Source: Kitasatospora sp. MAA4 (GTDB taxonomy: Bacteria > Actinomycetota > Actinomycetes > Streptomycetales > Streptomycetaceae). From it: a DNA stretch of 64,000 bases. The notes under the pieces are model-generated. The model was not told where the DNA came from and searched no databases. It saw only the letters and a list, made by a program, of their open reading frames with translations. The position numbers were made by a program, and so were the translations under genes. Where the stretch lies: contig NZ_JARZAI010000014.1 of assembly GCF_029893355.1 (NCBI RefSeq), forward strand, positions 62,001-126,000, given 5' to 3'. Shown here in pieces: positions 8,360 to 17,752 of the stretch. Position 1 is the stretch's first letter; every line of letters begins with the position of its first letter.

Positions 8360-8659
8360 ATGGCACAGTCCGTCCGCCGATTCCCCGCACTCACGCTGAA
8401 CACCGACGGTCACGCCCACCCCAGGGAGAACACCCTGGTGGGCCTCACCGTGGTCTTCGGCCTGATGGCCTTCATCTCCGCCGGGTTCTACAACCTGAAT
8501 CTGCTCAGCTCCTGGTCCGGGCTCGCCGGGATCGTCACCGGTCTGTGGGGCCAGTTCATCTCGGTCACCACGGCCGAGCGCTTCGTGGTGGTGATCGCCC
8601 TGGCGATGTCCGTGATCGGTTTCGGGATGGGCCTGGCGCACGGCGGACTCTGGAGCTAG
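8360..8659 (+). CDS. Small two-helix membrane protein, function unknown
   Basis: 99 residues from ATG 8360, just after a strong AGGAGGTGGG. The first 27 residues are polar; two hydrophobic helices follow, about 28-50 (LVGLTVVFGLMAFISAGF) and 73-95 (FVVVIALAMSVIGFGMGL). I recognise it only as a conserved-type small protein beside rpsF in streptomycetes; no catalytic or binding motif is visible. Longer frames upstream are not supported by a ribosome binding site. Monocistronic: a strong terminator follows. Confidence 0.8.
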   Translation: MAQSVRRFPALTLNTDGHAHPRENTLVGLTVVFGLMAFISAGFYNLNLLSSWSGLAGIVTGLWGQFISVTTAERFVVVIALAMSVIGFGMGLAHGGLWS

Positions 8660-8677
8660 CCCGGCACGCAGCGGCGC

Positions 8678-8726
8678 ACGACGAACGGCGTTCCCCCCGC
8701 TCGGCCGGGGGAGCGCCGTTCGTCGT
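8678..8726 (+). terminator. Terminator hairpin
   Basis: Inverted repeat of about 20 bases per arm (ACGACGAACGGCG... with its complement ending CGCCGTTCGTCGT) around a short GC loop, one internal mismatch. Lies 18 bases after the stop of the small membrane protein gene. Confidence 0.8.
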
Positions 8727-8877
8727 TCGGCAGTCCTGCTGGACGGCAGCCGCGGGCCCTATGGTTCCGTCAACGCGCCGCAACCGAGCCACCCGAAACG
8801 GACCATTCGGGCGATAGGGTCACAACAAGCCCGCCCCTAGCCCGCCGCATCCGCACCAGCCAAGGAGCACCCCGAGC

Positions 8878-9996
8878 ATGAGCCTGCGTCTGAGGACGAT
8901 CACCCGCGAGGAGCATCTGTCCTTCATCAGGAGCCTGCCGTCCGCGAGTCACATGCAGGTGCCCTCCTGGGGCGAGGTGAAGGCCGAGTGGCGCAGCGAG
9001 TCGGTGGGCTGGGTGGACGCGTCGGGCGCGGTGGTGGGTGCGGGGCTGGTGCTCTACCGGCAGCTGCCGAAGGTGAAGCGGTACCTGGCGTACCTGCCGG
9101 AGGGTCCGGTGATCGACTGGTTCGACCCGGATCTGGACCGGTGGCTGGAGCCGCTGCTGGCGCACCTCAAGTCGCAGGGGGCGTTCTCGGTCAAGATCGG
9201 GCCGCCCGTGGTGGTGCGGCGCTGGGAGGCCTCCACCATCAAGGAGGCGGTGGCGGGCACCGAGGCGAAGCGGCTGCGGGACGTCGAGCCTGACTGGTAC
9301 GAGCCCCGGGCCTTCGAGGTGGCCGACCGGCTGCGCAGGTCCGGCTGGCTGCAGGGCGAGGACGGCGGGGCCGGCTTCGGCGACGTCCAGCCGCGCTACG
9401 TCTTCCAGGTCCCGCTGGCCAGCCGTTCACTGGACGACGTGCAGCGCGGCTTCAACCAGCTGTGGCGGCGCAACATCAAGAAGGCCGAGAAGAGCGGCGT
9501 CGAGGTGGTCCAGGGCAGTTACGAGGACCTCGCGGTCTTCCACCAGCTCTACCTGGTGACCGCCGAGCGCGACCGCTTCACGCCCCGCCCGCTCGCCTAC
9601 TTCCAGCGGATGTGGAAGGCCCTGACGTCCGAGGACCCCAACCGGATGCGGCTCTACATCGCGTACCACGAGGGCGAACCGCTGGCCGCCACCACCATGC
9701 TGACGGTCGGCGAGCATGTCTGGTACTCCTACGGCGCCTCCGCCAACCACAAGCGCGAGGTCAAGCCCTCCAACGCGATCCAGTGGCGGATGATGCGCGA
9801 CTCCTACGCGCTCGGCGCCGGGATCTACGACCTGCGCGGGATCAGCGACACCCTCGACGAGGACGACCCGCTGTACGGCCTGATCCAGTTCAAGCTCGGC
9901 ACCGGCGGCCAGGCCGCCGAGTACCTCGGCGAATGGGACTTCCCGCTCAACAAGCTCCTGCACAAGGCCCTGGACCTCTACATGTCCCGCCGCTGA
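8878..9996 (+). CDS. FemAB/FemX-type peptidoglycan bridge aminoacyltransferase
   Basis: 372 residues, one full FemAB family protein made of two GNAT-like folds. Recognisable segments are LPSASHMQVPSWGEVKAEW near residue 19, the linker LWRRNIKKAEKSGVEV near 197, and a C-terminal block with SYGASANHKREVKPSNAIQW and GTGGQAAEYLGEWDFP. Such enzymes move an amino acid from tRNA to the lysine or diaminopimelate side chain of lipid II. Streptomycetes have Gly-containing LL-DAP cross-bridges, so this is likely a glycyl transferase; that is inference. Start at ATG 8878 (GGAGCACCCCGAGC upstream). Followed after 32 bases by an alanine-racemase-fold gene, probably co-transcribed. Confidence 0.9.
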   Translation: MSLRLRTITREEHLSFIRSLPSASHMQVPSWGEVKAEWRSESVGWVDASGAVVGAGLVLYRQLPKVKRYLAYLPEGPVIDWFDPDLDRWLEPLLAHLKSQGAFSVKIGPPVVVRRWEASTIKEAVAGTEAKRLRDVEPDWYEPRAFEVADRLRRSGWLQGEDGGAGFGDVQPRYVFQVPLASRSLDDVQRGFNQLWRRNIKKAEKSGVEVVQGSYEDLAVFHQLYLVTAERDRFTPRPLAYFQRMWKALTSEDPNRMRLYIAYHEGEPLAATTMLTVGEHVWYSYGASANHKREVKPSNAIQWRMMRDSYALGAGIYDLRGISDTLDEDDPLYGLIQFKLGTGGQAAEYLGEWDFPLNKLLHKALDLYMSRR

Positions 9997-10028
9997 ACCA
10001 CCCAGACGCACCACCCCCGGAGAGCTCG

Positions 10029-11069
10029 ATGACTCTGTCGCTGTACGTGGACACCGACCGCTGGCGGGCGCATCAGCACGCACTGCTCGCCGAGTTCCCC
10101 GGGCTGGTCCCGGTGGCCAAGGGCAACGGCTACGGCCTGGGCAACGCCCGGCTGGCCGCGGAGGCCGCGCTGCTGGGCACTGCGCTGCTGGCCGTGGGCA
10201 CAGCCGCCGAGGCGGCCGAGGCGGTCGACCGGTTCGCCGGCGAGCTGCTGGTGCTGACGCCGTACCGGGTCGGCGAGGAGAGCCCGGAGCTGCCGTCCCG
10301 GGTGCTGCGCACGGTGGCGAGCGTGGAGGCGGTCCGGGCGCTGCCCGGCGCCCGGGTGGTGGTGGAGTGCATGACCAGCATGCGCCGGCACGGGATCGCC
10401 CCCGGTGACCTGGTGCACCTGGCCGAGGCCGTCGAGGACGTCGCCTTCGAGGGTTTCGCGCTGCACCTGCCGCTGGACCGCCCCGACGGCTCCGATCCGG
10501 CCACCGAGGTGTCGGTGTGGGTGCAGGCGATCGCGGCTGCCGGGCTGCCGACCGGCACCGTCTACCTGAGCCATCTGAGTGCCCCCGGGGTGGCCTGGCT
10601 GAACGTGCGCCACCCGCACACGGAGTTCCGCTCGCGGATCGGCACCCGGCTCTGGCTCGGCGACATCGGCGCGCTGGAGGCCCGCGCGACGGTGCTGGAC
10701 GTGACGCCCGTCGCCAAGGGCGACCGGTACGGCTACCGCCAGCACAAGGCACCGTCCGACGGCCACCTGCTGGTGGTCTCCGGCGGCACCGCGCACGGCG
10801 TCGGGATGGAGGCGCCGAAGTACGTCCACGGCCTGATGCCGCGCGCCAAGGGCATCGCCCGGGCCGGCCTCGCCACCGTCAACCGCACCCTGTCGCCCTA
10901 CTCCTGGCAGGGCCGCCAGCTCTGGTTCGCCGAACCCCCGCACATGCAGGTCAGCATCCTGTTCCTGCCCGCCGACAGCAAGCCGCCGGCGCTGGGCGAC
11001 GAACTGTGCGTCAATGTGCGGCACACCACGACGCACTTCGACCGGGTGACAGACCGCCTGAACCTCTGA
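10029..11069 (+). CDS. Alanine racemase-like PLP enzyme (fold type III)
   Basis: 346 residues with a PLP-barrel start: VPVAKGNGYGLG at about 29-40 matches the lysine motif of alanine racemases (VxKANAYGHG), with K33 as probable Schiff-base lysine. Later segments SRIGTRLWLGD and LFLPADSKPPALGDELCVNVR resemble the C-terminal beta domain. It is divergent from canonical Alr and lies directly after the FemX-like gene, which suggests a cell-wall amino acid or related substrate. Not likely the main alanine racemase. Start at ATG 10029, nine bases after GGAGAG. Confidence 0.75.
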   Translation: MTLSLYVDTDRWRAHQHALLAEFPGLVPVAKGNGYGLGNARLAAEAALLGTALLAVGTAAEAAEAVDRFAGELLVLTPYRVGEESPELPSRVLRTVASVEAVRALPGARVVVECMTSMRRHGIAPGDLVHLAEAVEDVAFEGFALHLPLDRPDGSDPATEVSVWVQAIAAAGLPTGTVYLSHLSAPGVAWLNVRHPHTEFRSRIGTRLWLGDIGALEARATVLDVTPVAKGDRYGYRQHKAPSDGHLLVVSGGTAHGVGMEAPKYVHGLMPRAKGIARAGLATVNRTLSPYSWQGRQLWFAEPPHMQVSILFLPADSKPPALGDELCVNVRHTTTHFDRVTDRLNL

Positions 11070-11076
11070 AACCCCG

Positions 11077-12669
11077 TCAGGAGCGCTCGGAGCCGAGCTC
11101 GTCGGTACTCCAGTCCACCTGGTCCAGCTCCCCGGACCGCGCGTCCGCCAGCCAGTCGTCCCGGTTGGTCGGGGCGTACGCGGCGTACGACTCCGCCTCG
11201 CGCAGCCGGCGGGCCGCGCCGATCACGAACCGGTCCGGGGCGAGGTCGAGCACGCCGCCCGACGGGTCGTCACTGCCGTCCCAGCGGACCGGGTCGCGGT
11301 CGGGGCGCAGGATGTCCCGGATCACCATGGCGCACAGGTAGAGCGTGCCCAGCAGGTGCAGGATGACGGCGAAGTGGTACCAGTCCTGCCCGATGCCGTG
11401 CTGCTTGGCGTCGCCCGTGTAGGCCAGGTAGGACCAGATGCCGAGGAAGTACAGCACCTCGCAGGCCTGCCAGATCAGGAAGTCGCGCCAGCGCGGCCGG
11501 GCCAGCGCCGCCAGCGGGATCAGCCAGAGCACGTACTGCGGCGAGTAGACCTTGTTGGTGACGATGAAGGCCGCGACGATCAGGAAGACCAGCTGGGCGT
11601 AGCGCGGGCGGCGCGGCGCCGACAGGGCCAGCCAGCCGATGCCCAGGCAGCAGGCGATCAGCACCCCCGCGATCCAGTTGTTCAGGCCCGCGAGCGACTC
11701 GTTGCGGTCCTGCATCAGGATCATCCAGAAGGAGCCGAAGTCCTCCTTGCGGGTCTGGCTGAAGGTGTAGAAGGTGGCCCAGCCGTCGAAGTTGGCGATC
11801 ATGATCGGGACGTTGACCAGCAGCCAGGCGCCGACCGCGCCCCCGGTCGCCTGCCAGAAGGCCCGCCAGCGGCCGGTGCGCCAGCAGAGCACCAGCAGCG
11901 GCCCGAGCAGCAGCAGCGGATAGAGCTTGGCGGCGGTGGCCAGGCCGATGAAGACGCCCGCCCAGACCGTGCGGCTGTTCGACCAGTACGCCATCGCCAC
12001 CGCGGTCAGCGCCACCGCGAGCAGGTCCCAGTTGATCGTGGCGTTCAGCGCCAGGCAGGGCGCGAGGGCGAAGAGCAGCGCGTCCCAGGGGCGGCGGCGG
12101 TGGGTGCGGGAGAGCGCGATCACGGTGATCACCGCGCAGATCAGCAGCATCGCGGCGTTGACCATCCAGAACCAGCGCTCGCGGTCCTGGATGATGCCGC
12201 CGGTCGGGGTGAGCCAGCCGGCGATCTGCATGAAGCCACCGGTCAGGACCGGGTACTCCAGGAACTTCATGTCCGCCGTGGGCGACGGGATCATGTCGAG
12301 GTAGGGGTGCAGACCGTCGGCGAACCCGCGGGCCGAGTAGAGGTGCGGGATGTCGCTGTAGCAGGCGTGGGTGTACTGCGCGGTGGCACCGAAGAACCAG
12401 CCGCTGGTGTAGCAGGGCACCTTCTGCACCATGCCCAGCACGTACGTGATCACGGTGAAGAGCGCCAGCACCCGCGCGGGGATCCACCAGGAGACCCCCA
12501 GCAGGGCCCGGCGGCCGGGCGGACCGCCGAGGAACTCGCTGCCGGCCTCCGCGACCGGGTCCTCGTCCGCGGGGACGACCACGGTGTTGGGCAACGGCCC
12601 TTCCGCGACCGCGGCCGCTGCCTCGGGCTCGGTGGATTCGTCACGCGCGATCGACGTCATGGCGGACAT
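11077..12669 (-). CDS. GT87-type membrane glycosyltransferase (DUF2029)
   Basis: About 530 residues with around ten hydrophobic helices and the long extracytoplasmic loop typical of polyprenyl-phosphate-sugar glycosyltransferases of the GT87/DUF2029 group, such as the mycobacterial mannosyl- and arabinosyltransferases. Features: a first helix VLALFTVITYVLGMVQKVPC, the loop SDIPHLYSARG...PYLDMIPSP, and the segment YSPQYVLWLIPLAALARPRWRDFLIW. Start is uncertain: ATG 12669 or ATG 12660; neither has a clear ribosome binding site, and the reading frame is open further upstream into the terminator. Lies downstream of the PBP gene on the same strand but separated by that terminator. The C-terminal 70 residues are cytoplasmic and acidic. 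Confidence 0.8.
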   Translation of the reverse strand: MSAMTSIARDESTEPEAAAAVAEGPLPNTVVVPADEDPVAEAGSEFLGGPPGRRALLGVSWWIPARVLALFTVITYVLGMVQKVPCYTSGWFFGATAQYTHACYSDIPHLYSARGFADGLHPYLDMIPSPTADMKFLEYPVLTGGFMQIAGWLTPTGGIIQDRERWFWMVNAAMLLICAVITVIALSRTHRRRPWDALLFALAPCLALNATINWDLLAVALTAVAMAYWSNSRTVWAGVFIGLATAAKLYPLLLLGPLLVLCWRTGRWRAFWQATGGAVGAWLLVNVPIMIANFDGWATFYTFSQTRKEDFGSFWMILMQDRNESLAGLNNWIAGVLIACCLGIGWLALSAPRRPRYAQLVFLIVAAFIVTNKVYSPQYVLWLIPLAALARPRWRDFLIWQACEVLYFLGIWSYLAYTGDAKQHGIGQDWYHFAVILHLLGTLYLCAMVIRDILRPDRDPVRWDGSDDPSGGVLDLAPDRFVIGAARRLREAESYAAYAPTNRDDWLADARSGELDQVDWSTDELGSERS

Positions 12670-12723
12670 ACTGCCGCACGACCATGAAGTGGACGAGAAG
12701 GACCCCGCGAGCGACGTGACGAA

Positions 12724-12769
12724 AACGGCCGTGGCGGCCCCGCGCGATTGCGGGGCCGCCACGGCCGTT
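12724..12769 (-). terminator. Terminator of the class A PBP gene
   Basis: A perfect 19-bp stem (AACGGCCGTGGCGGCCCCG against its complement) with a short loop, followed on the minus strand by a TTTT run. It lies just after the PBP stop codon and isolates the downstream glycosyltransferase gene. Confidence 0.85.
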
Positions 12770-12784
12770 CCTGCTGCCCGGTTG

Positions 12785-15406
12785 CTAGCCGAGCAGTCCG
12801 CCTCCCGTGCTGGAGGGCGGCGGTGGGCTGCTCGCCGGCGCGCTCGGCGTGCCCGTTGGCTTGTGGCCGTGCGTCGGGGACGCGGTACCGGTCGGGCCGC
12901 ACCCGAAGAACGGGTCACAGGACGGGGTCGGCACCGACGGCGCGGTGGACGCGTCGGTCGGCGGGGCGAGAGCGGAGCTGACCGGTGCGGCCGGGGTGCT
13001 GGGAGCGGCGGCCGTGGCCGTGTCGCTCGCCGTGGCGGAGGCCGTCGGCGAGGGCGAGGCGGTGCTCGGCGCGCCCGAGGCGTCGACCTCGGTGTTGATC
13101 GGCGCCGGCGTCGGGAAGTCGGTCGGCGGGACGTTCGCCAGCGCGGCCTTCATGTACTCGGTGAAGATCTCGGTGGGGAGGTTACCGCCGTAGAAGCCAC
13201 CGATCGCGCCACCGGTACCGGTCAGCGAGAGCAGCTTGGGGTTGGCCGGGTCCTCGCGGAACATGCTGACCGCGGTGGTCAGCTGCGGGGTGTAGCCGTC
13301 GAACCAGGCCGAGACGCCCTTGTCGGTGGTACCGGTCTTGCCGGCCACCGGGCGGCCGAGCGCCTTGGCCTTGGTACCGGTGCCGTTCTGCACCACGCCC
13401 TGCAGGACGTCGGTGATGTTGTCGGCGACCGCCTGGTCCAGGACCGGCTTGGGCGTCGGCTTGGTGAAGGCCGGCTTCACCGTGCCGTTGAGCTCGACCT
13501 TGGTCACCGAGTACGGGTCGGTCTGCTGGCCGCGGGCGGCGAAGACCGAGTAGGCCGAGGCCATCCGGATCGCGCTCGGGGTGGAGGTACCGATCGCGAA
13601 GGAGGCCGTGCTCGGGTCGGCGAAGCTCTCCTTCTTCAGACCCATCTTCTCCGCGAGCGCCATCACGTTGGTGCCGCCGACGTCCTCGCCGAGCTGCACG
13701 TACGGCACGTTCATGGACACTTCCATGGCCTTGCGCAGGGTCACGAAGCCCGGGTCGCCCGGGTCGTCGTTCTTCTGCCGGAACGGCTTGTTGTTGACGT
13801 CGAGCACCAGCGAGCCGTCCGGCTTGCGGATGGTGCTCATGTCGGCGCCGCTGTAGCGGCTGTCCTCGTTGATCCGGGTCGGCTTGCCGTCGGCGCCGGT
13901 CTGGGTCAGCACGCCGGTCTGCATCGCGGTGGCCAGTACGAAGGGCTTGAAGGTCGAGCCGACCGGGACGCCGGAGGCGTCGGCGTTGTTGACGAAGTGG
14001 TTCTGGTCGTAGCCGGGGCCGCCGTAGATGGCCACGATCGCGCCGTCGCCGGGGACCACCGAGGCCGCGCCGACCTGGACGTTGGTGTCGGTGTCCGGGC
14101 GCTTGGTCGGGTTGAGGTTCTGCGCGCTGATGTCGTCGACGGCCTTCTTCAGCGCGTCGACCTTGTCCTTCTGGAAGGTCGTGTAGATCCGGTAACCACC
14201 CTGCGCCAGCGCGGCGTCGGTGATCGACGGGTCCTGCGCCTCGATGTACTTGTTGGCCGTGTCGACCAGGTAGCCGATCTCACCGGTCATGTTGGACGCG
14301 GTCTTGTTCGCGATCGGCATGGGGAAGGTGCTGCACTTGGCGCGGTCCGCCGCGGTCAGCGAGTGGGTGACCACCATCCGGTCCAGGACGTAGTTCCAGC
14401 GGGCCGTCTCGCGGTCGAGGTTGGCCTTGCTGAGGCTGGGGTCGTAGTCGGTGGCGCCCTTGAGCAGACCGGCCAGCATGGCGCTCTGGCAGACGTCCAG
14501 GTCCTTGGCGTTGATGCCGTAGTAGGCCTGGGAGGCAGCCTGGATGCCGTTGGCGTTGCGGCCGAACCAGCTGGTGTTCAGGTAGCCGTCCAGGATGTCG
14601 TCCTTGGAGAGCTTCTGATTGATCTTCAGCGTGATGAAGAACTCGCTGACCTTGCGGCTCAGGGTCTGATCCTGGCTCAGGTAGGCGTTCTTCACGTACT
14701 GCTGGGTGATCGTCGAGCCGCCCTGGGTCGGACCGCCGGTGGCCATGTTGTAGACGGCGCGGGCGATGCCCTGGGGGTCGATGCCGCTGTCGGTCTTGAA
14801 CGACTCGTTCTCGGCGGCGATCACCGCGTTCTGCAGGTTCGGGCTGATGTCGCTCAGCGGGACGATCTGCCGGTTGGTGGTGCCCTTGCGGGTCATCTCC
14901 GAACCGTCGGCCCAGTAGTAGATGCTGTTCTGGTCCTTGACCAGGTCCTTGATGTTGGGGATCGAGGTCATCGCGTAGGTGACGCCGATCGCTCCGACCC
15001 CGCTGCCGAAGGCCAGCAGGAAGATCGTCAGGCACTGCTTCCACGACGGGAGCCAGCGGCGGACGCCGCTCTTGCCCCAGCGCGGGTAGTCGATGAAGCG
15101 CTTCTTGCCCGGCGGCTTGCCGCCGCCGCGACCACCCGCGGCCGGCGTGGCCGCGCCCTTGCGGCCGCCCTTCTGGGACGCCTTGCGCATCTCGGCGCGG
15201 CTCAGCCGCGGCTGCTGGGCAGTCTCCCGCGAACCGCGCGGGGCGCCCGGCGCACCGGAGCGGTTGGCTCTGGCGCGTCCCGGCGTGTCATAGGACGGCG
15301 CACCCTGGGGCGGATTGCCGTACGCGTACGGTTGGCCGCCGCTGCGGCCCTCGGGCGGCTCGTCGCCGCCGCCCGAGTTGTGCGACCTTCGCCGGTGTTC
15401 GCTCAT
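12785..15406 (-). CDS. Bifunctional class A penicillin-binding protein (transglycosylase/transpeptidase)
   Basis: 873 residues. Order: a disordered Gly/Arg-rich cytoplasmic tail (1-120), one membrane helix (about 125-146), a GT51 transglycosylase domain and a penicillin-binding transpeptidase domain. GT51 motifs: catalytic Glu199 in AAENESF, GGSTITQQ at 229-236, RKVSEFF at 251-257. Transpeptidase motifs: S484-x-x-K487 (GSTFK), S564-M-N566, K690-T-G692. The last 130 residues are a Pro/Ser/Thr-rich tail. It polymerises and cross-links peptidoglycan at the outer face of the membrane. The ENESF active site deviates from the common EDRRF-type but keeps the Glu. Neighbouring PadR and ino1 genes repeat the order seen near ponA1 in mycobacteria. 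Confidence 0.96.
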   Translation of the reverse strand: MSEHRRRSHNSGGGDEPPEGRSGGQPYAYGNPPQGAPSYDTPGRARANRSGAPGAPRGSRETAQQPRLSRAEMRKASQKGGRKGAATPAAGGRGGGKPPGKKRFIDYPRWGKSGVRRWLPSWKQCLTIFLLAFGSGVGAIGVTYAMTSIPNIKDLVKDQNSIYYWADGSEMTRKGTTNRQIVPLSDISPNLQNAVIAAENESFKTDSGIDPQGIARAVYNMATGGPTQGGSTITQQYVKNAYLSQDQTLSRKVSEFFITLKINQKLSKDDILDGYLNTSWFGRNANGIQAASQAYYGINAKDLDVCQSAMLAGLLKGATDYDPSLSKANLDRETARWNYVLDRMVVTHSLTAADRAKCSTFPMPIANKTASNMTGEIGYLVDTANKYIEAQDPSITDAALAQGGYRIYTTFQKDKVDALKKAVDDISAQNLNPTKRPDTDTNVQVGAASVVPGDGAIVAIYGGPGYDQNHFVNNADASGVPVGSTFKPFVLATAMQTGVLTQTGADGKPTRINEDSRYSGADMSTIRKPDGSLVLDVNNKPFRQKNDDPGDPGFVTLRKAMEVSMNVPYVQLGEDVGGTNVMALAEKMGLKKESFADPSTASFAIGTSTPSAIRMASAYSVFAARGQQTDPYSVTKVELNGTVKPAFTKPTPKPVLDQAVADNITDVLQGVVQNGTGTKAKALGRPVAGKTGTTDKGVSAWFDGYTPQLTTAVSMFREDPANPKLLSLTGTGGAIGGFYGGNLPTEIFTEYMKAALANVPPTDFPTPAPINTEVDASGAPSTASPSPTASATASDTATAAAPSTPAAPVSSALAPPTDASTAPSVPTPSCDPFFGCGPTGTASPTHGHKPTGTPSAPASSPPPPSSTGGGLLG

Positions 15407-15820
15407 CGTCCAGTAACTCCTAGGCCAGGCTCGGGCGCCTGAAGACAGGTTCCCCTTCCAATGCCCGCAACCGCCCTAGGCCTTGTGTACGGCCGCTGCC
15501 CCGATGGTGGTCCTCGTGCACACGCGACAGCGTACGCACCCTGAAACCGTAGCTAATCGGGCATCAGGTACTAATCCCCGCAAAACAACCACAGATCATT
15601 ACATGCCCGTTGCCAAGACCCCCCGATATGGCCGCGACCTGGGGTGCGGGCGGATCGAGAGGACTCTTGTGATCACATTCACCCGTGCCCCTCTTGCCCC
15701 AATCGTGACCTCGGCCTATCGTTCTCGATATATCGAGTCGATACATCGCATCGGCATAGCCGGTCGCGAGGTAGCGAAGGCCCCGACAGGGGCGAGTCAT
15801 CGGAGAGGAGGCCGGACAGG
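15407..15820. promoter_or_regulatory. Divergent regulatory region between PBP gene and PadR gene, with palindromes
   Basis: 414 bases without a supported gene. Two exact palindromes stand out: TGTGATCACA at 15668-15677 and CTCGATATATCGAG at 15724-15737, the latter followed at once by TCGATACATCGCATCG, a decayed partial repeat. The second lies 84 bases upstream of the PadR start and is the best candidate for its own operator. The PBP promoter should also be here. Confidence 0.55.
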
Positions 15821-16504
15821 GTGAGCAGGCGCTCGGGAGTGCTGGAGTTCGCTGTCCTCGGCCTGCTGCACGATGCTCCGATGCACGGGTACGAGCTGCG
15901 CAAGCGACTCAACGTACTGTTGGGCTCGTTCCGCGCCTTCTCGTACGGCACGCTCTACCCCTGCCTGAAGAACCTGGTCGCCCAGGGCTCGCTGGTCGAG
16001 GACAACCCGGACACCGAGTACGTCCCGGCCACCGCGCTGAACGGCAAGCGGTCGAAGATCGTCTACCGGCTCTCCTCCGAGGGCAAGGAGCGCTTCGAGG
16101 AGCTGCTCGCCGACTCGGGTCCGGACGCCTGGGAGGACGAGCACTTCGGGGTGCACTTCGCCTTCTTCGGTCAGACCGACCGAGCCGTGCGGATGCGCGT
16201 CCTGGAGGGCCGCCGCAGCCGGCTGGAGGAGCGGCTCGAGCGGATGCGGAGCTCGATCGCCCGCACCCGCGAGCGGTTCGACGACTACACGCTCGAACTG
16301 CAGCGGCACGGCCTGGAGTCGGTGGAGCGCGAGGTCCGCTGGCTGAACGAGCTGATCGAAACCGAACGGGCCAATCGGAGCGGGCGCACCACAGCGTCCC
16401 CGAGAGGCCAGGAAACACCACAGTCTTCGGACGGCCGTGGCGACGAGGACGGATCTTCGGATCCGCCCCGGCCACCGTACGACCGCCCGGGGCACTCCGC
16501 CTAG
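15821..16504 (+). CDS. PadR-family transcriptional regulator
   Basis: 227 residues from GTG 15821, with GGAGAGGAGG upstream. The N-terminal winged helix is typical: GVLEFAVLGLLHDAPMHGYELRKRL followed by FRAFSYGTLYPCLKNLVAQG (both given in part). A coiled-coil dimerisation region spans about 120-185 and the last 40 residues are disordered. It sits 135 bases upstream of the myo-inositol-phosphate synthase gene on the same strand; a PadR gene beside ino1 and a class A PBP is also found in mycobacteria. It likely represses itself and perhaps ino1. The palindrome at 15724 is a plausible operator. Effector unknown. An upstream extension of this frame lacks a ribosome binding site. Confidence 0.9.
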   Translation: MSRRSGVLEFAVLGLLHDAPMHGYELRKRLNVLLGSFRAFSYGTLYPCLKNLVAQGSLVEDNPDTEYVPATALNGKRSKIVYRLSSEGKERFEELLADSGPDAWEDEHFGVHFAFFGQTDRAVRMRVLEGRRSRLEERLERMRSSIARTRERFDDYTLELQRHGLESVEREVRWLNELIETERANRSGRTTASPRGQETPQSSDGRGDEDGSSDPPRPPYDRPGHSA

Positions 16505-16639
16505 GAGTGCCGCCACCGCGTCTGCCCTGTGCCACGCGGCGGAAGTGGGCGCAGCGCGCCCGTCAGACAGTCAGATGAGAAGCAGGACGAGGATCGTCGG
16601 TCTCCGACGGACCTCACGAGATCACAGGGAGCAACCGGA

Positions 16640-17716
16640 ATGGGTTCGGTTCGCGTAGCCATCGTGGGCGTCGGCAACTGCGCCGCGTCGCTGGTGCAGG
16701 GTGTCGAGTACTACAAGGACGCCGACCCGGCCGGCAAGGTCCCCGGGCTGATGCACGTGCAGTTCGGCGACTACCACGTCTCCGACGTGGAGTTCGTCGC
16801 GGCGTTCGACGTCGACGCCAAGAAGGTCGGCCAGGACCTGGCGCACGCCATCCTCGCCAGCGAGAACAACACCATCAAGATCTGCGACGTGCCGCCGACC
16901 GGCGTCACCGTGCAGCGCGGTCACACCCTCGATGGCCTGGGTAAGTACTACCGGGAGACCATCGAGGAGTCCGACGAGGCTCCGGTCGACGTCGTGCAGG
17001 TCCTCAAGGACCAGCAGGTCGACGTCCTCGTCTGCTACCTGCCGGTGGGTTCCGAGGACGCCGCCAAGTTCTACGCGCAGTGCGCGATCGACGCCAAGGT
17101 CGGCTTCGTCAACGCTCTGCCGGTGTTCATCGCGGGCACCAAGGAGTGGGCGGACAAGTTCACCGAGGCCGGCGTGCCGATCGTCGGTGACGACATCAAG
17201 TCGCAGGTCGGCGCCACCATCACGCACCGCGTGATGGCGAAGCTCTTCGAGGACCGCGGTGTCCTGCTGGAGCGCACCATGCAGCTGAACGTCGGCGGCA
17301 ACATGGACTTCAAGAACATGCTCGAGCGTGAGCGCCTGGAGTCCAAGAAGATCTCGAAGACGCAGGCCGTCACCTCGCAGATCGTGGACCGCGAGCTGGG
17401 CGCCAAGAACGTCCACATCGGCCCGTCGGACTACGTCCAGTGGCTCGACGACCGCAAGTGGGCCTTCGTCCGCCTCGAGGGCCGCGCGTTCGGTGACGTC
17501 CCGCTGAGCCTGGAGTACAAGCTCGAGGTCTGGGACTCCCCGAACTCGGCCGGTGTCATCATCGACGCCGTGCGCGCCACGAAGATCGCCATGGACCGCG
17601 GCATCGGCGGCCCGATCCTCTCCGCGTCCTCGTACTTCATGAAGTCCCCGCCGGTCCAGTACTTCGACGACGAGGCCCGCGACAACGTCGAGAAGTTCAT
17701 CCGCGGCGAGATCTGA
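16640..17716 (+). CDS. ino1: Myo-inositol-1-phosphate synthase
   Basis: 358 residues from ATG 16640 (GGGAGCAACCGGA upstream). N-terminal Rossmann motif VAIVGVGNCAASLVQGVEYY binds NAD; the central domain carries GDDIKSQVGATITHR and the C-terminal LNVGGNMDFKNML, both conserved in the short bacterial/archaeal-type enzymes. It converts glucose-6-phosphate to inositol-3-phosphate (older name inositol-1-phosphate), the first step to phosphatidylinositol and mycothiol. Downstream of the PadR gene and followed by a 48-bp palindrome that contains a parS site and may end the transcript. Confidence 0.95.
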   Translation: MGSVRVAIVGVGNCAASLVQGVEYYKDADPAGKVPGLMHVQFGDYHVSDVEFVAAFDVDAKKVGQDLAHAILASENNTIKICDVPPTGVTVQRGHTLDGLGKYYRETIEESDEAPVDVVQVLKDQQVDVLVCYLPVGSEDAAKFYAQCAIDAKVGFVNALPVFIAGTKEWADKFTEAGVPIVGDDIKSQVGATITHRVMAKLFEDRGVLLERTMQLNVGGNMDFKNMLERERLESKKISKTQAVTSQIVDRELGAKNVHIGPSDYVQWLDDRKWAFVRLEGRAFGDVPLSLEYKLEVWDSPNSAGVIIDAVRATKIAMDRGIGGPILSASSYFMKSPPVQYFDDEARDNVEKFIRGEI

Positions 17717-17752
17717 GTCCCCGAGCCCTGAGCTCTCGACTCTGATCCCCCG

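Noticed and set aside
9462..11069. Frame joining the FemX-like gene and the racemase-like gene
   Set aside because: Upstream part is an out-of-frame shadow of the FemX-like gene (Arg/Pro-rich); the true second gene starts at 10029 with its own ribosome binding site.
15668..15677. TGTGATCACA as a CRP site
   Set aside because: A CRP-type site needs six bases between TGTGA and TCACA; here there is none.
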